Source: Bacteroidota bacterium
Lineage (GTDB): Bacteria; Bacteroidota; Bacteroidia; Flavobacteriales; Flavobacteriaceae
Reading direction: 5' to 3'
DNA: 6,106 nt
NCBI GenBank assembly: GCA_004356305.1
Contig: SMXJ01000043.1
Span: 1 to 6,106, forward strand
Both the position numbers and the translations under genes were made by a program. Below are positions 1 through 5,209 of this stretch, piece after piece (positions within the stretch are counted from its first letter, which is position 1; every line of letters starts with the position of its first letter). Under the pieces are notes generated by a model that searched no databases, was not told the origin of the DNA, and saw nothing but the letters and a program-made list of their open reading frames with translations.

Positions 1-2
1 AA

Positions 3-71
3 AACCAATTTGGACTGGCAGACATTGTTAACTATCTGGAATTAATTCAAACCAATAAAATCGAGATATAA
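3..71 (+). CDS. 3' end of an upstream gene, possibly with a cytochrome c-like C-terminus
   Basis: One forward frame is open from the left edge of the window to a TAA at 69-71 and gives 22 residues; the other two forward frames stop within about 45 bases. The visible tail contains the helix-like stretch GLADIVNYLELIQ and ends NKIEI. A helix of the form 'LADIVxYL' near the terminus is typical of the last helix of c-type cytochrome or heme-binding domains attached to periplasmic dehydrogenases, but 22 residues cannot prove this, and no heme-binding CxxCH motif is in view. The gene runs in the same direction as the SDR gene but is separated from it by 279 bases that contain a strong inverted repeat, so the two are probably transcribed separately. 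That a gene ends here is fairly likely; the product is a guess. Confidence 0.55.
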   Translation, partial: NQFGLADIVNYLELIQTNKIEI

Positions 72-211
72 TTTTCAACTCCTTCTCTTCGCTTTTCCGA
101 ATCGCTCAATTTAGGTTATAGATACTATTTTCTTTAAAAAGAGTCATCAAATGGAAGCAACTGTAAATATCCGGTTTTTAATATAAAAGACAGACGAACC
201 ACCAAAAGACT

Positions 212-245
212 TATATAGTGTCTGTTTCTGTTCAGACACTATATA
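212..245. terminator. Perfect 13-bp inverted repeat: terminator hairpin or operator
   Basis: The left arm TATATAGTGTCTG (212-224) and right arm CAGACACTATATA (233-245) are exact reverse complements around an 8-base loop (225-232, TTTCTGTT). It lies 140 bases after the stop of the upstream gene and 105 bases before the SDR start. The stem could act as an intrinsic terminator: downstream sequence is T-rich, but the T-run is not immediate (CCATATATTGATTT follows), so the fit is imperfect. Alternatively, the symmetric GTGTCTG/CAGACAC core could be a binding site for a dimeric regulator of the SDR gene. The repeat itself is certain; its role is not. Confidence 0.45.
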
Positions 246-251
246 CCATAT

Positions 252-285
252 ATTGATTTAAATATTTCTTTTATTTGCATTTTTG
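252..285 (+). promoter_or_regulatory. Weak candidate Bacteroidota-type promoter for the SDR gene
   Basis: Bacteroidota promoters usually have a -33 TTTG and a -7 TAnnTTTG separated by about 19-21 bases. The best match seen upstream of the SDR gene is CATTTTTG at 278-285 (one mismatch to the -7 box) with ATTG at 252-255, giving a spacing of 22. This would put transcription start near position 292 and leave a leader of about 58 bases. The sequence is so AT-rich that a match this poor may be chance. Confidence 0.2.
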
Positions 286-295
286 TGTGAACTCG

Positions 296-344
296 CAATT
301 AATTGTAGAACAAAGAAGCAATTACTAAATTGACTTTATAGTAA
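296..344 (+). promoter_or_regulatory. Cluster of small AT-rich dyads just before the SDR start
   Basis: Three symmetric elements are packed before the start codon: CAATTAATTG (296-305, a perfect 10-bp palindrome), CAATT/AATTG (319-323 and 328-332), and TTACTA/TAGTAA (322-327 and 339-344). The first two share GCAATTA beginning at 295 and 318, 23 bases apart, about two helical turns. They could be operator half-sites or a leader hairpin, but such short AT motifs are common by chance in AT-rich DNA. Confidence 0.2.
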
Positions 345-350
345 GTAATT

Positions 351-1106
351 ATGGATCAGAATAAATCAGAAAAAAGTCTTGCAATCGTAACCGGAGGAGG
401 TTCGGGCTTAGGTTTCGCAATAGCCAAGAAATTCGTCGAACATGGTATTAGAACTATTATAGTTGGCAGAAATAAAGAGAATCTTGAATCAGCAAGTAAT
501 GAATTGGGAGAGGATTGTATTCCGATTTCATTTGATATTACTGACTTGGATGCAATACCCGACCTGGTGGAAACCATAAGTAGCGCTCATGGCGATATTG
601 AAATTTTGGTCAATAATGCAGGTATTCATTTGAAGAAAGATTTATTCGAAGTTGAGCATGGTGATTTTCAAAAGGTTTTATTGACAAATCTTGTGAGCGC
701 ATTTACCTTGACAAAAGAGGTCGCGAAAAAAATGGTTGAAAAGAAAAAAGGTAGCATTATCAATATAAGCTCAATGGCGGCGCATTATGGTCTTCCGAAA
801 GTTATTGCATATACAGCATCAAAGGCTGGAATTGAAGGTATGACAAGAGCCCTGGCCGTAGAACTTTCTCCGTTGGGGATTCGGGTAAATTGTATTGCAC
901 CTGGATTCATAAAAACCAAAATGTCATCCGAAGCGCTTAACAAAGATCCGGAACGAAAAGCAAAGGTACTATCCAGGACGCCATTGGGAAAACTAGGGCA
1001 GCCGAAAGACGTTGCCAATCTTGCATATTTTTTAACGTCTGAAGAAACCAGTTATATAACCGGTACAATTATTCCTGTTGATGGTGGAAATTTAATAGGT
1101 TTTTGA
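351..1106 (+). CDS. Classical short-chain dehydrogenase/reductase (SDR family), complete
   Basis: A 251-residue, single-domain Rossmann-fold oxidoreductase of normal length for classical SDRs. Seen in the sequence: the dinucleotide-binding TGGGSGLG at residues 14-21, D62 in an FDITD stretch, NNAG at 88-91, the catalytic tetrad N113, S141, Y154 and K158 (YTASK), the PG after the sixth strand (184-185), and a C-terminal PVDGG at 242-246. Arg40, just after the second strand, suggests a preference for NADP(H), as in other SDRs with a basic residue there. No signal peptide is present, so it should be cytoplasmic. Its closest general resemblance is to the gluconate 5-dehydrogenase / 2-deoxy-D-gluconate 3-dehydrogenase type, with SRTPLGKLGQP near residues 208-218, but substrate cannot be read from sequence. 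The ATG at 351 places the glycine motif at the usual distance from the N-terminus; no clear Shine-Dalgarno precedes it. It converges on the minus-strand enzyme operon, with stops 31 bases apart. A role in catabolism of a released sugar is inference from this location. Confidence 0.93.
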   Translation: MDQNKSEKSLAIVTGGGSGLGFAIAKKFVEHGIRTIIVGRNKENLESASNELGEDCIPISFDITDLDAIPDLVETISSAHGDIEILVNNAGIHLKKDLFEVEHGDFQKVLLTNLVSAFTLTKEVAKKMVEKKKGSIINISSMAAHYGLPKVIAYTASKAGIEGMTRALAVELSPLGIRVNCIAPGFIKTKMSSEALNKDPERKAKVLSRTPLGKLGQPKDVANLAYFLTSEETSYITGTIIPVDGGNLIGF

Positions 1107-1137
1107 TATAAGATTCAAGAACCAAAATCACAAGGTT
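1107..1137. other. Short convergent intergenic gap without a clear terminator
   Basis: Only 31 bases separate the stop codon of the SDR gene from that of the GH117 gene on the opposite strand. A 4-bp AACC (1120-1123) / GGTT (1134-1137) pairing exists but is too short to call a terminator. Transcripts from both sides may therefore read into each other, or end inside the opposing gene. Confidence 0.6.
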
Positions 1138-2166
1138 TTATTCACAATCGAATCTGATCAAATACGCTTCGGCGCCATTGTGAATCATTGATATTCCCCA
1201 TGTAATGCCAATTTTATTTAATGGCATTTGTGTCAATTCGGGTCTGAAAGCTCCTGGGGCATTGGGCCTGTTTTCAACTATTACCCCTTGATTATTGGTC
1301 GTAAAATCCAGACCATCGGGGGCATAATGCAACGATGAGGATTTTGACGCCAATGTAGCAACACCATCATTGAATGACCAAATCATTACTTCATGACTAT
1401 CAGGCAATATTGCGGATCCGAATTTTTGATAATGCCCTTCGATATTTTCTGCAAAAGCAACTCCCATCTGTGTGAGTGCCGGACCTCCCTTTCCGTGTTT
1501 TTTGCTCCGGCCTTTGTAGTAAAGCCAATATTTTCCATCCTTAAAAAGTAAAGACGCGTCATCAATTCGGTAGCTGTCAAATTTTTCCTTTTCGCTGCTT
1601 ACTTCAAGCACCGGCTTATTACTAATTCTTGTAAACGGACTATTTGGATGAGCTGCCACAGCAAGGCCGATAGCTGTGATATCTGTGGAGGAATTGTTTT
1701 CAAATACAGCATCTGATCGGCCTGGAGTTGGTTTTACGCCTGTGTAAAATAAATAGTACTTTCCCTTGACTTCGATAATATTTGGGGTGAACGTAGCCTG
1801 CGAATCAAAAGCGCCGTGATCACCCAAGCCTAAAATTTCGCCTTCTTCCTTCCATGAAAATCCATGATCATTTGATGATGCACACCAGATTGTACCCCAG
1901 TATCCCGAAGCACGGCCATACACCTTGGTATAATACACATAATATGTATTGTCAACCAAAATCACATCGCTTGGGTCGCGTCTTGTGCAACCTTGCTCGT
2001 AACCAATGCCCGAGATTTTTGTGTATTCAAAGGCAATTGAAGACAATTCTACAGTAGAAGTATCCCTAGTTTCAGCAGCTATTTGACCATAGCTATCGTA
2101 CATGATCGCCAGAAATAGAAAGGCCATGAAATATCTACCTGTTGATGTGAATTTTCTCTTTCTCAT
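1138..2166 (-). CDS. Exported GH117 family glycoside hydrolase (anhydrogalactosidase-like)
   Basis: A 342-residue protein with an N-terminal signal peptide: basic MRKRK, hydrophobic residues about 12-24, and a likely signal peptidase I cut after SYG before Q28, a common Bacteroidota form. The rest is a single five-bladed beta-propeller domain. Recognised GH117 signatures are GYEQG then RRDPSD (62-67), SGYWGTIW (87-94), FTPNI (126-130), YYLFYTGVKPTPG (137-149), FENNSSTDITAIG (155-167), RIDDASLL (200-207), TQMGVAFA (232-239), SHEV (257-260), RPNAPG (300-305) and a terminal WGISMIHNG (323-331). Family knowledge: founding members remove 3,6-anhydro-L-galactose from the non-reducing end of neoagarooligosaccharides by inversion. 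The counterparts of their key acidic residues and His are probably D64, D202 or D203, and H258-E259, all present. The start overlaps the preceding stop in ATGA, implying translational coupling, and this is the last gene of the operon. Not every GH117 clade is active on neoagaro-oligosaccharides, so the family is confident but the substrate is not. Confidence 0.88.
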   Translation of the reverse strand: MRKRKFTSTGRYFMAFLFLAIMYDSYGQIAAETRDTSTVELSSIAFEYTKISGIGYEQGCTRRDPSDVILVDNTYYVYYTKVYGRASGYWGTIWCASSNDHGFSWKEEGEILGLGDHGAFDSQATFTPNIIEVKGKYYLFYTGVKPTPGRSDAVFENNSSTDITAIGLAVAAHPNSPFTRISNKPVLEVSSEKEKFDSYRIDDASLLFKDGKYWLYYKGRSKKHGKGGPALTQMGVAFAENIEGHYQKFGSAILPDSHEVMIWSFNDGVATLASKSSSLHYAPDGLDFTTNNQGVIVENRPNAPGAFRPELTQMPLNKIGITWGISMIHNGAEAYLIRFDCE

Positions 2167-3632
2167 TTTGGTTCAAATTTAAAGGAAAATAGATCTGCAT
2201 CTTTCATCACAATGCGTAACTTGATTGCTTTTCCGTTCACGAAACTTAGGTCTTTATCATTTTCCCATGAAACATTTTTATTAATTTCATTTCCTATAAT
2301 TGCCTCGCAATTTTCTATCCCAAACCCAGGAATCACCTCTCCATTTTCATCTTGAATTTCGATTTTAATTTCTCCTGCAGCCGAAGTAGAAAAGTTGATA
2401 TTTAATTTATCTCCTTCAAAAGTGAATGTTTTGGTAATCATCTCACCACCAGAATAGCCGGCACGAACAGAAGCAAATCCATCGAGTCTTAGACTGTACC
2501 TACGCAAATGCGCTGTGGGTTGCGCATAATCCTGGTTTACATATATCGACATTTCTGTTGGCCCGGTTTGCACCGTATTCAACGCCGGATAATTGGATCT
2601 GGAAACCCAGTTTTGCAGACCAATCCCCGGTCGGATGAAGGATTCCATAAAGGTGCGATCATAGCTATTTCCACCCCTGGAAGTAATGAGTACCACATCC
2701 GAGCAATCTTTAAAATATTTAGGATTAACTTTCAGGGCCAAAGCATCTTCTTCAGACAATACCTGGCGATTGGGCATAAATCGGGCAGCAATGGCCACAT
2801 ATATCTGAGGAGCCCTGAAATATGCATGTGTTTGATTGGTGTACAAATGTTCCATGGGCGTATCTCCAAAATCCATTTTTTCAGGTTTCGACCACTGAAT
2901 GAAATCCAGAGAGGTTGTCCTGCTTACTGTACGTTTTCCTTTATATCCTTCTCCTGACCATGTTCGGAAATAGCACAGGTACAGATTTTCACTTGCCGAC
3001 CAAAATGCAACATTTTGAGAATCAAATAACCCTTCAGTAAAAACCGGTGAATTTTGTATTTTTTTCCAATGAATACCATCTTCAGATCTATATCCAAACA
3101 AACCGGTTTTTTTTGTGCCAGCCAGGGCTTTAAATTTTTCGTCGGATGTAGCCATGGGATTTGTATCTAAAAAAGGGCTGAAATTGTGACTGAATGGGGC
3201 ATCATTTGCAAGTATTACATTATTGTTGTGAGTATCCATTATTTCAAATATGCCAAGATCGGGTTTTGTCCAGGTGATTCCATCTTTCGATTCTGCATAG
3301 CAGGTGGTCTCGTATGTGCTGCCATCCTTGCCTGCTTTTGGTAATCCACGATAATACAGACGATACGTATCTTCATCTTTTATAATTGTACTATATCCAC
3401 AAAATGGACCCTCCCAGGGTTTGTTAAAATCCAGTACAGGACCTTCGTCGATCGGAGAATGCATTACAAGTCTTGTTCCATTCATTTGATCGATGAGGAA
3501 ATGATCGATAAAAAGTTCGCGATTGGATTTTATACTAATTGGGTCCTGGCGATTGGAGGAATTGGCCTGAAGTCCAATGAAATTTAGGCCGGCCAAAAAA
3601 ATAAGACAACTAATTTGGAAATTTCTTTTCAT
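2163..3632 (-). CDS. Exported uncharacterised beta-propeller protein, GH32/GH43-like, putative glycosidase
   Basis: A 489-residue protein with an N-terminal signal sequence (hydrophobic residues 8-21; probable cut after LQA at 21-23). Residues about 37-395 show repeated blade-like segments typical of five-bladed propeller glycosidases: FIDHFLID (41-48), TYRLYYRG (89-96), AESKDGITWTKP (113-124), FGYRSEDGIHWKK (179-191), FDSQNVAFW (203-211), SRTTSLDFIQWSKP (237-250), SRGGNSYDRTF (318-328) and GPTEMSIYVNQ (357-367). A C-terminal beta-sandwich-like region covers roughly 396-489, with a STSAAGEIKIEIQDENGE segment at 415-432. Conserved-looking acidic candidates for catalysis include D204, E261 and E360. 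I recognise the type as one widespread in Planctomycetes and marine Bacteroidota, usually annotated as hypothetical or 'glycosyl hydrolase family 32', but know no characterised member. It follows the sulfatase after 26 bases and overlaps the GH117 gene by 4 bp. A saccharide-cleaving role is inferred from fold and context. The AT-rich 26-base spacer has no evident Shine-Dalgarno. Confidence 0.82.
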   Translation of the reverse strand: MKRNFQISCLIFLAGLNFIGLQANSSNRQDPISIKSNRELFIDHFLIDQMNGTRLVMHSPIDEGPVLDFNKPWEGPFCGYSTIIKDEDTYRLYYRGLPKAGKDGSTYETTCYAESKDGITWTKPDLGIFEIMDTHNNNVILANDAPFSHNFSPFLDTNPMATSDEKFKALAGTKKTGLFGYRSEDGIHWKKIQNSPVFTEGLFDSQNVAFWSASENLYLCYFRTWSGEGYKGKRTVSRTTSLDFIQWSKPEKMDFGDTPMEHLYTNQTHAYFRAPQIYVAIAARFMPNRQVLSEEDALALKVNPKYFKDCSDVVLITSRGGNSYDRTFMESFIRPGIGLQNWVSRSNYPALNTVQTGPTEMSIYVNQDYAQPTAHLRRYSLRLDGFASVRAGYSGGEMITKTFTFEGDKLNINFSTSAAGEIKIEIQDENGEVIPGFGIENCEAIIGNEINKNVSWENDKDLSFVNGKAIKLRIVMKDADLFSFKFEPK

Positions 3633-3658
3633 ATTAAAATTGATTCAGATTTAATAAA

Positions 3659-5209
3659 TTATAGCACTTCATCCGGCCAGGGTATTTGTTTTTCAGTTGA
3701 TTTTTCAATTGGCATTTGCGCATTGACAGTTCTCAAATATTCTGCTAGTTCCCGAGCGAGACTATTTTTAATTTCAATTTCATCATTAGCCAAGTTTGTA
3801 GATTCTCCAATATCCTTTGGAATATTGAACAATTCAAAACTTTGATTCGCATGATAATAAATTAATTTCCAGTCCCCTTTTCGTATCGTGCTTGTAGCTC
3901 CGATACCAGGCCCTGTCGGGCCCCAGTTATTTGGGAAATGCCAAAATAAAGGTCGCTCATCCACAGATGATTTTTCTCCCTTTAGTATTGAGGTGAAACT
4001 TTGCCCATCAATTTTCTGCACCGTTTTATAATTTTGAATGCCGGCCATTTCAAGGATGGTAGGAAAAAAGTCTTCAATAATAAGGTAGTCATCCGTTGCT
4101 GAACCATGTTCTGTAACCCCCGGCCAGCTTACGATCATCGGTTCGCGGATTCCACCTTCATGCGCAGAGCCTTTCCCGCTAGATAAGGGCTTGTTATGGG
4201 TATGAGGCTCACCTCCTCGTGCCACCGCGCTCAGGCCGCCATTGTCAGAAGTAAATAGAATTATAGTATTGTCAGAAAGTCCATGATCAACAACATAATT
4301 CATCAGATCACCAAGGCTTTTATCCATCGATTCCAGCATAGAAGCATACTTAGCTTCTATTTTGTCCATGCCCATATCCCTATATTTTTCTATAAATCTG
4401 CTGTCTTCCTCAATTGGTGCATGTACGGCATAATGTGACATATACAGAAAAAATGGTTTGCCCAAAACCTTTGCAGAATCCAGTGCCACAATGGCTTCCT
4501 GAGTTAATGCTTCTGTTAGATTGATGTCTTTCCCATGGTATTTTTCCAATCCCGGAACATCCCAAACCGGCGAACCGTTTCTCCATACCGCGCTAAAGTT
4601 TTTCACTCCGTGATAACTGCCCGGTCCGCCGGCAGCATGGCCGGCAATATTAACATCAAACCCTACGTTAGATGGATTTTCTCCTGGGGTGCCAATGGCC
4701 CCAAAATGGGCTTTCCCGCTATGAATCGTAAAATAACCATGGTCTTGCAGAATTTGTGGCAATGTGGTAACATGAACAGAATTTTCAATCGAATCTGTCG
4801 GTTGCAAACCGTTTACATTCCATTTGGGTAATTCAAGCGTTTCATGTTTACGGTCGTTTGTGGCATTTCTACGCAGCGTCCAATTCGTAACCCGGTGCCG
4901 GGCCGCATTCATTCCCGACATGAGGCTGACTCGGGTTGGAGAGCATACACTATGCGAATAAGCCTGTGTAAATTTCATGCCCTGAGCAGCCAGTCTTTCC
5001 ATATTTGGCGTCTGATATATGTCATTGAATGGGGTGCTCTCATGGTAAAAGGGTACTGAGGTATCCTGCCAGCCCATGTCATCGACAAGAAAAAGAATGA
5101 TGTTTGGAGTGTTGTTCTCTTTCTCGACAGGTACCTCACACGAAAACAATGAGAAAATAAAAAGCAATGTAAAAACTGCTATAAACCCATGATTTATTTT
5201 ATTTTTCAT
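3659..5209 (-). CDS. S1 family formylglycine-dependent sulfatase, lipoprotein
   Basis: With the start chosen at 5209 this is a 516-residue sulfatase of usual length. A frame-extending ATG exists at 5266, but the internal Met begins a typical lipoprotein signal peptide: MKNK, a hydrophobic stretch, then lipobox LFSC with C24 as the lipidated residue. Starting upstream would add 19 hydrophilic residues before the signal and overlap the esterase gene by 68 bp instead of 11. Sulfatase signatures in order: NIILFLVDDMGW (36-47, metal ligands D43 and D44), CSPTR (89-93, Cys89 to be converted to formylglycine), SGKAH (164-168), SHYAVHAP (258-265), FTSDNGG (319-325, D322 and N323) and GKGSAHEGGIREP (345-357). 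All expected catalytic and calcium-binding positions appear intact. It hydrolyses a sulfate ester, here probably on a polysaccharide-derived glycan since it sits among carbohydrate enzymes; S1 subfamily and regiospecificity cannot be assigned by eye. Activity needs a formylglycine-generating or equivalent maturase not present in this window. Lipidation places it on a membrane facing the periplasm or the outside. Confidence 0.92.
   Translation of the reverse strand: MKNKINHGFIAVFTLLFIFSLFSCEVPVEKENNTPNIILFLVDDMGWQDTSVPFYHESTPFNDIYQTPNMERLAAQGMKFTQAYSHSVCSPTRVSLMSGMNAARHRVTNWTLRRNATNDRKHETLELPKWNVNGLQPTDSIENSVHVTTLPQILQDHGYFTIHSGKAHFGAIGTPGENPSNVGFDVNIAGHAAGGPGSYHGVKNFSAVWRNGSPVWDVPGLEKYHGKDINLTEALTQEAIVALDSAKVLGKPFFLYMSHYAVHAPIEEDSRFIEKYRDMGMDKIEAKYASMLESMDKSLGDLMNYVVDHGLSDNTIILFTSDNGGLSAVARGGEPHTHNKPLSSGKGSAHEGGIREPMIVSWPGVTEHGSATDDYLIIEDFFPTILEMAGIQNYKTVQKIDGQSFTSILKGEKSSVDERPLFWHFPNNWGPTGPGIGATSTIRKGDWKLIYYHANQSFELFNIPKDIGESTNLANDEIEIKNSLARELAEYLRTVNAQMPIEKSTEKQIPWPDEVL

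Larger units (their letters stand above)
72..350. other. Intergenic region between the upstream gene and the SDR gene
   Basis: These 279 AT-rich bases contain no convincing gene; the only forward ATG frame of note (151-186) encodes 11 residues. The region holds a perfect 13-bp inverted repeat at 212-245, a further GACAGAC element at 189-195 that matches part of the right arm of that repeat, a weak promoter-like pair around 252-285, and small AT-rich dyads at 296-344 next to the SDR start. It most likely carries the terminator of the upstream gene and the promoter and operator of the SDR gene. Confidence 0.6.

Noticed and set aside
151..186. An 11-residue forward mini-ORF between the upstream gene and the inverted repeat
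   Set aside because: Too short, and without a recognisable leader-peptide pattern such as a run of regulatory codons.
356..1018. Open frames on the minus strand opposite the SDR gene (356-577 and 785-1018)
   Set aside because: They lie wholly within a well-supported SDR gene and resemble no protein family; they are shadows of its codon pattern.
1120..1137. AACC/GGTT pairing between the convergent stops as a terminator
   Set aside because: A 4-bp stem with a 10-base loop and no T-run in the right place is too weak.
1386..2057. Other-frame ORFs inside the GH117 gene (1386-1580 minus, 1854-2057 plus)
   Set aside because: They are nested within the GH117 reading frame, have no family resemblance and no start-site support.
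2508..2957. A 149-residue forward frame antisense to the propeller gene
   Set aside because: Although fairly long, it is rich in Ile, Arg and Cys with no recognisable domain and sits opposite a convincing gene, so it is best read as a chance frame.
3587..3594. GGCCGGCC palindrome
   Set aside because: It falls inside the signal-peptide coding region of the propeller gene and is explained by its codons; no repeat of it is seen elsewhere in the window.
3604..3608. Cys9 of the propeller protein as a lipobox cysteine
   Set aside because: It lies too close to the N-terminus, before the hydrophobic core ends, so an ordinary signal peptide cut after residue 23 fits better.
4535..5059. Forward frames at 4535-4831 and 4844-5059
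   Set aside because: They are antisense to conserved sulfatase motifs; composition is non-protein-like and no domain is visible.
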